Assembly (NCBI GenBank): GCA_026125925.1
Contig: JAHCKF010000225.1
Span: 1-6,061, forward strand
DNA: 6,061 bases
Source of the DNA: Pseudolabrys sp.
Lineage (GTDB): Bacteria > Pseudomonadota > Alphaproteobacteria > Rhizobiales > Xanthobacteraceae
Direction of reading: 5' to 3'
Under the pieces are notes generated by a model that saw nothing but the letters and a program-made list of their open reading frames with translations, was not told the origin of the DNA and made no database searches. Below are positions 1 through 5,738 of this stretch, piece after piece; positions within the stretch are counted from its first letter, which is position 1, and every line of letters begins with the position of its first letter. Position numbers and translations under genes: made by a program.

Positions 1-1
1 C

Positions 2-1057
2 GACGCCCGCTCGCAGACCGCCTACGGCACCCTGCGCGCTTACGTCTATCTGGCGGCGACCTCGGATAACTCGACCGCTGGCGCTCCGACCAACGGCACC
101 GGCGCTTCGGCCTATACCCGTCTGTACGCTCCGGCTGGCTTCATCCAGTGGGCCGGCTTCACCGCTGGTAAGACCGGTTCGTTCTTCGACTTCGACGGTC
201 AGCCCTACTCGAACCAGTCGAACGTCTGGTCGTCGAACAACGGCGGCAACGGCGTTGATCTGTGGGCCTACACCGCGCAGCTCGGCAACGGCCTGTCGGC
301 GTCGATCTCGGCGGAAAACAACAACGGTCACCGCCTCGGTGTCGCAAGCTTCGCTCCCGGCGTTGGGCTCCTTCCGGGCGCTGCTGAGTCGGTTGCTGGC
401 GGCCAGACGATGCCCGACATCGTCGGCAACCTGCGCATCGACCAGGCCTGGGGTTCGGCCCAGATCATGGCCGCTGCTCACCAGGTCAACTACGGCCTCG
501 TCGCTGACCCGTCGGACAAGACCGGCTGGGCTCTCGGCGCCGGCGTGAAGGTCAACCTGCCGATGCTCGGCCGGGGCGACTACTTCATCACCCAGTTCAC
601 CTACGGCAAGGGCGCGATCGACTATGTCGGTTCGGGTCTCGGCCAGGCGCAGACCACCGTTCAGGGCGGCACGACCTCGTATGGTCCGGCGTTCGACTCG
701 GTTGTCACCGCTGCGGGCACTGCCGATCTGACCAAGGGTTGGTCGATCACCGGCGGTCTCGAGCACTTCTGGGTGCCGAACCTCAAGACCTCGCTGTACG
801 GTGCGTACGGCAAGCTGGAGTACAGCGATGCGGCCAGCGCTACGCTGCTGCTGAACGCTCCGGTCGCTACCGCTGGTTCGGCCAACTGGTCGTACTGGCA
901 GATCGGCTCGCGCACGGTCTGGACGCCGGTCACCAACCTCGATCTGAGCGTCGAGGTCATGTACAACTCCCAGCAGACTGCGTTCACCGGCCCGACGGTC
1001 GGCGACAACAGCTGGTGGTCGGGCATGTTCCGCGCCCAGCGCAACTTCTATCCCTGA
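2..1057 (+). CDS. Porin, Porin_2 family (Rhizobiales type), 5'-truncated by window edge
   Basis: This is the C-terminal 351 residues of an outer-membrane beta-barrel porin, probably a general diffusion channel for small hydrophilic solutes. The reading frame is open from base 2 to a TGA at 1055-1057; signal peptide and first strands lie off the left edge. The fragment opens DARSQTAYGTLRAYVYLAA and continues with FIQWAGFTAGKTGSFFDF and DLWAYTAQLGNGLSASISAE, which I recognise as the pattern of the Porin_2 family (Brucella Omp2/rhizobial porins). Gly, Ser, Thr, Asn and aromatic residues dominate, cysteine is absent, and the end (FRAQRNFYP) resembles a closing beta-strand. Codons are almost all C- or T-ending (GGC, GCT, TCG, AAC), suggesting high expression. 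Intact rhizobial porins are usually roughly 450-550 residues, so about a quarter to a third is missing. A terminator follows 27 bp after the stop. Family is confident; solute preference cannot be read from the sequence. Confidence 0.92.
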   Translation, partial: DARSQTAYGTLRAYVYLAATSDNSTAGAPTNGTGASAYTRLYAPAGFIQWAGFTAGKTGSFFDFDGQPYSNQSNVWSSNNGGNGVDLWAYTAQLGNGLSASISAENNNGHRLGVASFAPGVGLLPGAAESVAGGQTMPDIVGNLRIDQAWGSAQIMAAAHQVNYGLVADPSDKTGWALGAGVKVNLPMLGRGDYFITQFTYGKGAIDYVGSGLGQAQTTVQGGTTSYGPAFDSVVTAAGTADLTKGWSITGGLEHFWVPNLKTSLYGAYGKLEYSDAASATLLLNAPVATAGSANWSYWQIGSRTVWTPVTNLDLSVEVMYNSQQTAFTGPTVGDNSWWSGMFRAQRNFYP

Positions 1058-1083
1058 TCCAACGATCAAGGGTTGATGATAAG

Positions 1084-1116
1084 AGCCCCGGCGAGCAATC
1101 GCCGGGGCTTCTTTTT
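1084..1116 (+). terminator. Rho-independent terminator of the porin gene
   Basis: A perfect 10-bp GC-rich stem (AGCCCCGGCG at 1084-1093 pairing with CGCCGGGGCT at 1100-1109) encloses a six-base loop and is followed by TC and a run of five T (1112-1116). It starts 27 bp after the porin stop codon. Read on the - strand the stem is followed only by CTTATCAT, so it should stop transcripts of the convergent hydrolase gene less efficiently, though its position between convergent genes would suit a shared role. Confidence 0.9.
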
Positions 1117-1153
1117 GCCCTTAGGGCGCGGTCAACCGATGTGCGGCTGGTCG

Positions 1154-2044
1154 CTAGGACGGACGCCGGGCCTGCGTAGCATCGCAGCGCCGCACGAAAT
1201 CCGCGATGCGGGCGATGACATCCGGTTCCGCGAGCAACGGCGCATGACCTTGATCGGGTACGATGAGGGGCTCGAGGCCTGGATGCCGCCGGCCCATCGC
1301 CTCGACTGTCTGCGCCGACAACAGATCCGACAGCGCGCCACGCACCACCATCACCGGCACAGTCTTAAGGGCCTCGAATTGCGGCCAAAGATCCGGAATC
1401 GGCTTCGATACATCGATGTCGGCCAGCGCTTGCATTAGCGCCACGTCGTAGGTGGGCATCAAAAGGCCATCGACCTCCTTGAAGCCGCGACGCGCGCTGT
1501 TGCGCCAGTCGTCGAGCGCCAGCCGGGGAAACTGGGGCCCGAACAGGCGCATCAGGATCGCCGCTGCGTCCTCATAGTCCTTCGGTTGCGGGAGCTTGCC
1601 GACATAGCCTTTGATCCGCTCGAGCCCCGCGGGTTCCAGCACGGGGCCGATATCGTTGAGCACGGCGCCGGCGATCGCCGCGGGCCGCACCGAGGCCAGC
1701 AGCATCGTCAGGATGCCGCCGCGCGACGTGCCGACGAAGACCGCCAGCTCGCATTGGAGCGCTGCGATGATGGCGATGACGTCGCCGAGTTCGACAGGCA
1801 GTGAATACTTCGCCGGATCGGCATCGTAGTCGGAGCGACCGCGCCCGCGATAATCAATGGCGATGACACGTCGGCCGCCGGCCGCCAAGGCGGTGGCAAG
1901 GATCTCGAAGTCCTCAGCGGTGCGCGTCAGGCCCGGCAGGCAGACGACGGGGAGGGCGGTATTATCCGCGCCGCCATAGTCGCGAACGTGAAGACTGAGT
2001 CCGTCGGCGGCCGTGATGAAACGCGAGACGGGAGTGCTGATCAT
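1154..2044 (-). CDS. Alpha/beta-fold hydrolase, substrate unknown
   Basis: This is a 296-residue soluble hydrolase of the alpha/beta-hydrolase superfamily. The catalytic set is complete: nucleophile elbow VGTSRGG with Ser107, acid Asp240 in RGALSDLLS after the sixth core strand, and His267 in PDQGHAPLL. The oxyanion-hole motif CLPGLTRT lies near residues 35-42, and the DYRGRGRSD segment (64-72) is typical of esterase, lactonase and C-C hydrolase members. No signal peptide or membrane segment is seen, so it is probably cytoplasmic. The chosen start is the ATG at 2044-2042; no good Shine-Dalgarno precedes it, but residues 8-20 already form the first strand, so a later start is unlikely. It lies 35 bp downstream of the lytic transglycosylase on the same strand, and the weak ribosome site suggests it is read from the same mRNA. 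It converges on the porin gene. Superfamily and catalytic residues are clear; the reaction, whether ester, lactone, epoxide or another, cannot be assigned. Confidence 0.9.
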   Translation of the reverse strand: MISTPVSRFITAADGLSLHVRDYGGADNTALPVVCLPGLTRTAEDFEILATALAAGGRRVIAIDYRGRGRSDYDADPAKYSLPVELGDVIAIIAALQCELAVFVGTSRGGILTMLLASVRPAAIAGAVLNDIGPVLEPAGLERIKGYVGKLPQPKDYEDAAAILMRLFGPQFPRLALDDWRNSARRGFKEVDGLLMPTYDVALMQALADIDVSKPIPDLWPQFEALKTVPVMVVRGALSDLLSAQTVEAMGRRHPGLEPLIVPDQGHAPLLAEPDVIARIADFVRRCDATQARRPS

Positions 2045-2079
2045 GCCGCGACATTAGCCCGACCAGCCGGCGATGCAAT

Positions 2080-4434
2080 CTAGCGCGCGGCGCCGCGCCG
2101 CAGGTCCGCCTCGATGACCAGCTTGTTGCCGCCGCCGAACCGCGCCCGATAGATTTGCATGTTCTCCATGATCCGCTGCACGTAATTGCGGGTCTCGGAC
2201 AGGGGAATGCGCTCGCACCAGTCGACCGGATCGACATTGGGATCGCGCGGATCGCCATAGGCGGCGACCCATTGGCGCACCCGGCCGCGCCCGGCATTGT
2301 AGCCGGCAAAGGTCATCAGGTAGGAGCCGTCGTAGGTCGTCAGCAGCATCGACAGCTCGGCGGCGCCCATCTGCATGTTGTAGACCGCGTCCGAGAGCAG
2401 GCGCGCCTTGTTGTAGGGCGCCTTGAAACGCTTGGCGGTGTCCTGCGCGGCGATCGGAGTGACCTGCATGAAGCCCATCGCCTTGGCCGGGGACACGACC
2501 TTCTGATTGAAATGGCTCTCCTGACGGGCGATCGAATAGACCAGCGCCGGTTCAACCGGCGGGGCGATCGGCTGATAGGCCGGCAGGCCGAGTGTTGGGA
2601 AGGCGTAATGGTCGAGCGGTAGGCCGCGGCCGACGCCGCCCTTGCCGAGCAGCACCATGGCGCGGGGATCCTTGTGCTTGGCCGCGACCTCGCCAAGCAT
2701 CGCCATGCCGGCGACATCGGTGGCGCTCTCGCCGAGCTCGGCATAGATCGAGGCGATCATGTCGCGTTCGTCGAGCGTGTAGAGCAATTCGACCGCGCGT
2801 ACGACCTCGGTGTTGGCCAGAACGTTACGCTCTTGTGGCGTGAAGTGCGGAGGGCCGATAAGGCCGATGTCGGGCAGCCGCAGCCGCGCCCGGGCGAGCT
2901 GACCGTAATAGGTGGCGCTATGCCGGGCCGCCTCGCTGTAGAACTTCCGTGCCTGAGCCTCCTGGCCCATGGCCTCGGCGGCGCGGCCTTGCCAATAGCC
3001 GCCGCGCGCCAGGGCGTGAGGATTGTCGGTGCCGTGGTTGATCTGGGCAAAATGCGCCGCCGCGGTCTTGGGATCGTGCAGGAAGCGCAGCGCAATCCAT
3101 CCGGCCGTGAAATGCTTGTCGACGCGGTAGTTGCCCTGCGTCGGCGTCGCCGCATCGCGCGCGACGCGATAGGCGGTCTGGGCGTCCTTGTTGTCGAGCA
3201 GGTCGCGCACCAGAATACGGCGCTCCTGCCACCACTCGTTCACGTCGACGAGTCCGCCTGCTTCCTTCGGCGCCGTCAGGATCAGGCGGCCGGCTTCTTC
3301 CGTCTTGTCGTGCTTGCGCAGCCACTGGACGCGCGCGAAAATGTAGCCCGGGTCGCGGTGCGCCGACGACGGCACGGCATCGAGCAGGGCCTTGGCATTG
3401 CCGGCGCGCTTGATGACGGCGATCCAGGCCTTGGCGATCGCGAGATCCGCGCCCCCAAGCCGTTCGGCTGCGCGCATGGCGGCTTCGGTATCGCCGCTGT
3501 ATAGGCGCTCGTCCATGCGGATCTTGTGATCCTCGCGCGTCAGCATGCCGGGGAACATCTCGAGCACCCGCTTTTCGACATCCGCGCTGCAATCCTGATT
3601 GCGCCAGGCATAACGCACCAGTGCTTCGGCACGGGTGCGTTCGCCGCGCGCGAGTAGGGCCCGCGCCAGTGCGTAACGGCCCTTGGCCATAGTCGGCTGC
3701 TCGTGCGCGTAGAAAGCGAGAACCTGCGCGTCGCCGATGTTGTCGTTCCACAGCGCGTTCTCGGCGCGGCGGCGGAACATCGGCACGTGCGGCCAATCAG
3801 GATTCTGCGTGATGAAGTTGGCGTAACGCTCGAAGCCCGCCTTCGTATTGTAGCTGCGCAGGATCATATATTCCGCGAGCTTGCGGGCGACCGGGTCGGC
3901 GATAGCGCGTTCGGCGGCGTCGGCGGCGCCGTCGTCGCCTTTGCGCGCGGCTTCGCTGACGCGTTTGAGCGCCGCGATATCGGCGTCCGAGGTCGCGCTG
4001 GTCGGCGCGGTCGAGAACGGCCCGGCTACGGGACGTGCCAGCGGCTTGAGGGTGGCGCGGCTGGCGAACATCGCGCCACGTAAACCGGCGCCGGCCTGGG
4101 CGTAGGCGTCGGTACCCTGAGCCGCCGGACTGGCCGAAACCGGTGCGACCAGTTGAAGCGGCGCGCCAATGGCCGGCGCGGCCGCCGCGGCAAGCCGGGG
4201 GCGGCCCTGCGGCATCGGAACCGACACCACCTGCCGCGGATCAGCCTTCGGCTTGGGCGTTCGCGCCGTCTTGGCGGCGTGGCTTTTCCTGGCTTGGGTC
4301 TTGGCGTGGTGCGGCTTGGGTTCGGATTTCTTCTCGGCGGGCGCCGCCGTGGCAACGCCGGCAATCGCCAAGCTTCCGCTGGCGATCAGCGCGATCCAGA
4401 AACCCGCATGTGACTGCTTCGATATATTCTGCAA
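2080..4434 (-). CDS. slt: Soluble lytic murein transglycosylase (Slt type, GH23 family)
   Basis: This periplasmic enzyme cleaves the MurNAc-GlcNAc bond of peptidoglycan non-hydrolytically, giving 1,6-anhydro-MurNAc ends. From the TTG at 4434 it is 784 residues, longer than E. coli Slt70 (about 645). A signal peptide covers residues 1-30 (Lys6, hydrophobic stretch about 12-28, cleavage near VATA-A). A Lys/His/Pro/Ala-rich linker runs from about 31 to 150, then a long alpha-superhelical region of about 150-600 (repeated Ala/Arg/Tyr helices such as GRYALARALLARGER). The catalytic SLT domain is about 620-750. It carries catalytic Glu639 in ARQESHFNQ, the GFMQVTP motif (654-660) standing for the usual GLMQ, and AGYNAG (710-715). 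Start choice: an upstream in-frame TTG at 4497 is possible, but the 4434 TTG has AGAGGA six bases before it and places the signal peptide at the N-terminus. No ATG lies near the signal peptide. It is divergent from dapA and probably co-transcribed with the downstream hydrolase. Confidence 0.93.
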   Translation of the reverse strand: MQNISKQSHAGFWIALIASGSLAIAGVATAAPAEKKSEPKPHHAKTQARKSHAAKTARTPKPKADPRQVVSVPMPQGRPRLAAAAAPAIGAPLQLVAPVSASPAAQGTDAYAQAGAGLRGAMFASRATLKPLARPVAGPFSTAPTSATSDADIAALKRVSEAARKGDDGAADAAERAIADPVARKLAEYMILRSYNTKAGFERYANFITQNPDWPHVPMFRRRAENALWNDNIGDAQVLAFYAHEQPTMAKGRYALARALLARGERTRAEALVRYAWRNQDCSADVEKRVLEMFPGMLTREDHKIRMDERLYSGDTEAAMRAAERLGGADLAIAKAWIAVIKRAGNAKALLDAVPSSAHRDPGYIFARVQWLRKHDKTEEAGRLILTAPKEAGGLVDVNEWWQERRILVRDLLDNKDAQTAYRVARDAATPTQGNYRVDKHFTAGWIALRFLHDPKTAAAHFAQINHGTDNPHALARGGYWQGRAAEAMGQEAQARKFYSEAARHSATYYGQLARARLRLPDIGLIGPPHFTPQERNVLANTEVVRAVELLYTLDERDMIASIYAELGESATDVAGMAMLGEVAAKHKDPRAMVLLGKGGVGRGLPLDHYAFPTLGLPAYQPIAPPVEPALVYSIARQESHFNQKVVSPAKAMGFMQVTPIAAQDTAKRFKAPYNKARLLSDAVYNMQMGAAELSMLLTTYDGSYLMTFAGYNAGRGRVRQWVAAYGDPRDPNVDPVDWCERIPLSETRNYVQRIMENMQIYRARFGGGNKLVIEADLRRGAAR

Positions 4435-4440
4435 ACCGTG

Positions 4441-4446
4441 TCCTCT
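4441..4446 (-). promoter_or_regulatory. Shine-Dalgarno that decides a TTG start for slt
   Basis: On the - strand AGAGGA is followed by six bases (CACGGT) and then TTG at 4434-4432. The alternative in-frame TTG at 4497 has its nearest purine-rich site (GGGGAG) 14 bases away, too far for normal use. This supports initiation at 4434, which also gives a signal peptide of normal length. Confidence 0.6.
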
Positions 4447-4590
4447 GGCCCCATCGGGCGCGGTTGGCGTGTCGTTTTGGCGCCCCGACTCAAACAACGG
4501 GCCCAGCTTGTCTCCCCTTAGGGCAAAATGGCACGGGAAGGGATACCCCAGCCCCCGAACCTGCCGGTAGGGTTAGTCCGGAACGGCGGC

Positions 4591-4635
4591 GAAAGCTTGG
4601 CGGACGGCCTTAAAATGGGCCTTCCGGGGGCTTTC
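4591..4635 (+). repeat. Imperfect inverted repeat (hairpin) in the dapA upstream region
   Basis: The outer arms GAAAGC (4591-4596) and GCTTTC (4630-4635) pair over 6 bp. After a 4/3 internal loop, CGGA (4601-4604) pairs with TCCG (4623-4626). One C/T mismatch follows, and GGCC (4606-4609) pairs with GGCC (4618-4621). The apical loop is eight bases, TTAAAATG. Two T-G wobbles could narrow the internal loop. It lies about 70 bp before the dapA start. It could be an RNA leader structure, an upstream terminator, or chance pairing in GC-rich DNA. Confidence 0.4.
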
Positions 4636-4669
4636 TTCAGGCATACCGACCCGATAACAATGTATCGTC

Positions 4670-4681
4670 GCGGATATCCGC
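4670..4681. repeat. 12-bp perfect palindrome upstream of dapA, possible operator
   Basis: GCGGATATCCGC reads identically on both strands and lies 11 bp before the dapA Shine-Dalgarno. Its position between any upstream promoter and the ribosome site would suit a dimeric repressor site, but no known operator consensus is recognised and a single short palindrome may be chance. Confidence 0.3.
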
Positions 4682-4692
4682 ACAGACTGGTT

Positions 4693-4698
4693 AAGGAG
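4693..4698 (+). promoter_or_regulatory. Strong Shine-Dalgarno of dapA
   Basis: AAGGAG with eight bases to the ATG at 4707 is near-optimal. It fixes the dapA start at 4707 rather than the internal ATG at 4749 (Met15), which would remove residues aligning with the N-terminus of E. coli DapA. Confidence 0.85.
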
Positions 4699-4706
4699 AT
4701 TTCACC

Positions 4707-5609
4707 ATGACCGCCAATAATCGGGCGACGACGAGCTTTCGGGGTTCCATGACAGCGCTCGTGACGCCGTTCAAAAACGGCGCGGTCGATGAGAAAGCCT
4801 TCCGGGACCTGATCGACTGGCAGATTTCCGAGGGCACGTCCGGGCTGGTGCCGGTCGGCACCACGGGCGAAAGCCCGACCCTCAGTCATGAAGAGCACCA
4901 CAAGGTGGTCGAGATCTGCATCGACCAGGCCAAGGGTCGCGTGCCGGTGATCGCCGGCGCGGGTTCGAACTCGACCAAGGAGGCGATCGCGCTCGCCCGC
5001 CATGCCGAAAAGGCCGGCGCCGACGCGGTGCTGGTGGTGACGCCGTACTACAACAAGCCGACCCAGGAGGGCATGTATCAGCACTTCAAGGCGGTGAACG
5101 ACGCCATCGGTATTCCGATCATCATCTACAACATCCCGCCGCGCTCGGTGGTGGACATGTCGGTCGATACGATGTCGCGGCTTTACGAGCTCAAGAACAT
5201 CGCCGGCGTGAAAGACGCGACCGCCAACCTGGCGCGCGTCTCGCAGCAGCGCCACGCGCTGGGTCCGGACTTCATCCAGCTCTCGGGGGAGGACATGACC
5301 GCGCTCGCCTATATGGCGGCGGGCGGCCATGGCTGCATTTCGGTGGTCGCCAACGTGGCGCCGAAACCCTGCGCCGACCTGATGGCCGCAGTGTTCAAGG
5401 GCGATTACGCCGGTGCCCTGAAGATCCAGGACCGGCTGGTGCCGCTGCACGACGCCGTCTTCAAGGAGCCGGGGCTGGCGGGCGCCAAGCACGGGCTGAA
5501 GCTGCTCGGCCGCCTGGAAGAGGAGGTCCGCCTGCCGCTGATGCCAGTGACGCCGCAGACCGGGCAGGTGATCCGCGCTGCCATGGTTCATGCCGGCCTG
5601 CTCAACTAA
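4707..5609 (+). CDS. dapA: 4-hydroxy-tetrahydrodipicolinate synthase
   Basis: DapA condenses pyruvate with L-aspartate 4-semialdehyde to give 4-hydroxy-tetrahydrodipicolinate, the committed step to meso-diaminopimelate (peptidoglycan) and lysine; it is a cytoplasmic TIM-barrel tetramer in this family. The 300-residue length is normal (E. coli 292), with an eight-residue longer N-terminus. All known catalytic residues align at a constant offset of eight from E. coli: Schiff-base Lys169 (AGVKDAT), the triad Thr52 (VGTTGESPT), Tyr115 (TPYYNKP) and Tyr141 (YNIPPR), and carboxylate-binding Arg146. The lysine-inhibition residues His61, His64, Asn88, Glu92 and Tyr114 are also kept, so feedback inhibition by lysine is likely (inference). 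The gene is divergent from slt, has a strong ribosome site, and is followed by a hairpin before smpB, so it may be mostly monocistronic. Related pyruvate lyases such as NanA or KDG aldolase are less likely, because the full DapA residue set is present. Confidence 0.97.
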   Translation: MTANNRATTSFRGSMTALVTPFKNGAVDEKAFRDLIDWQISEGTSGLVPVGTTGESPTLSHEEHHKVVEICIDQAKGRVPVIAGAGSNSTKEAIALARHAEKAGADAVLVVTPYYNKPTQEGMYQHFKAVNDAIGIPIIIYNIPPRSVVDMSVDTMSRLYELKNIAGVKDATANLARVSQQRHALGPDFIQLSGEDMTALAYMAAGGHGCISVVANVAPKPCADLMAAVFKGDYAGALKIQDRLVPLHDAVFKEPGLAGAKHGLKLLGRLEEEVRLPLMPVTPQTGQVIRAAMVHAGLLN

Positions 5610-5619
5610 CTGAACAGGA

Positions 5620-5654
5620 AAAGTGTCGGCATTTCATGCTCTTGCCGACATTTT
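5620..5654 (+). terminator. Terminator-like hairpin between dapA and smpB
   Basis: AAAGTGTCGGCA (A5620-A5631, preceded by another A) pairs with TGCCGACATTTT (5643-5654) as a 12-bp stem containing one G-U pair, with an 11-base loop. The stem starts 11 bp after the dapA stop. The A and T runs lie inside the stem, giving a U-rich 3' arm (TTTT, then CTGATTTG), so termination is plausible but weaker than after the porin. The A/T arms make it symmetric and able to act on both strands. Confidence 0.6.
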
Positions 5655-5726
5655 CTGATTTGAAATCTTCACTTTAACAGGCGCGTCGGGCGAGGTTGGC
5701 ACCTCACCGGCGCGCCGTTTCGTCCC

Positions 5727-5732
5727 TATATT
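5727..5732 (+). promoter_or_regulatory. Possible -10 element placing transcription start at the smpB ATG
   Basis: TATATT (5 of 6 to TATAAT) ends six bases before the smpB ATG at 5739, so a start 7 bp downstream would fall on the A of ATG. No matching -35 is seen at 16-18 bp; TTGGCA at 5696-5701 is 25 bp away, which is too far. It may be a chance AT-rich string. Confidence 0.22.
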
Positions 5733-5738
5733 GGTTCC

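Larger units (their letters stand above)
4435..4706. promoter_or_regulatory. Divergent intergenic region between slt and dapA
   Basis: These 272 bp must hold the promoters for slt (leftward) and dapA (rightward). I see no confident promoter on either strand. For dapA the best -10-like strings are TAAAAT at 4611-4616 and GATAAC at 4653-4658; neither has a convincing -35 at 16-18 bp. For slt nothing convincing was found. The + strand frame 4528-4710 is open, but its codons include ATA twice, TTA, AGA, GTA and TCA, unlike the neighbouring genes, so I do not call it a gene. The region holds a hairpin at 4591-4635 and a palindrome at 4670-4681, listed separately. Confidence 0.5.

Noticed and set aside
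1118..1128. CCCTTAGGGC string here and again near 4515-4524
   Set aside because: The two copies are about 3.4 kb apart with unrelated flanks. A ten-base near-palindrome shared twice in GC-rich DNA is not enough to call a repeat or a regulatory motif.
739..1179. + strand open frame overlapping the porin end and its terminator
   Set aside because: It is out of frame with the porin, Arg-rich, and would be translated through a strong intrinsic terminator.
1073..1438. + strand open frame beginning at the porin terminator
   Set aside because: Its start lies just before the terminator stem and the rest is antisense to the hydrolase, which has a complete catalytic triad on the other strand.
2674..3504. 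+ strand open frame of 276 codons inside slt
   Set aside because: It lies wholly opposite the intact transglycosylase. Its composition follows from the complementary high-GC codons, with no ribosome site or family motif.
2918..3796. - strand open frame of 292 codons in another frame of slt
   Set aside because: It is an Arg/Ala/Pro-rich frame overlapping slt on the same strand, a typical GC-driven shadow of the real frame.
4518..5591. Long - strand open frame (357 codons) opposite dapA
   Set aside because: It is the antisense shadow of dapA in GC-rich DNA. The translation is rich in His, Arg and Gly without recognisable motifs, while the + strand carries every DapA catalytic residue.
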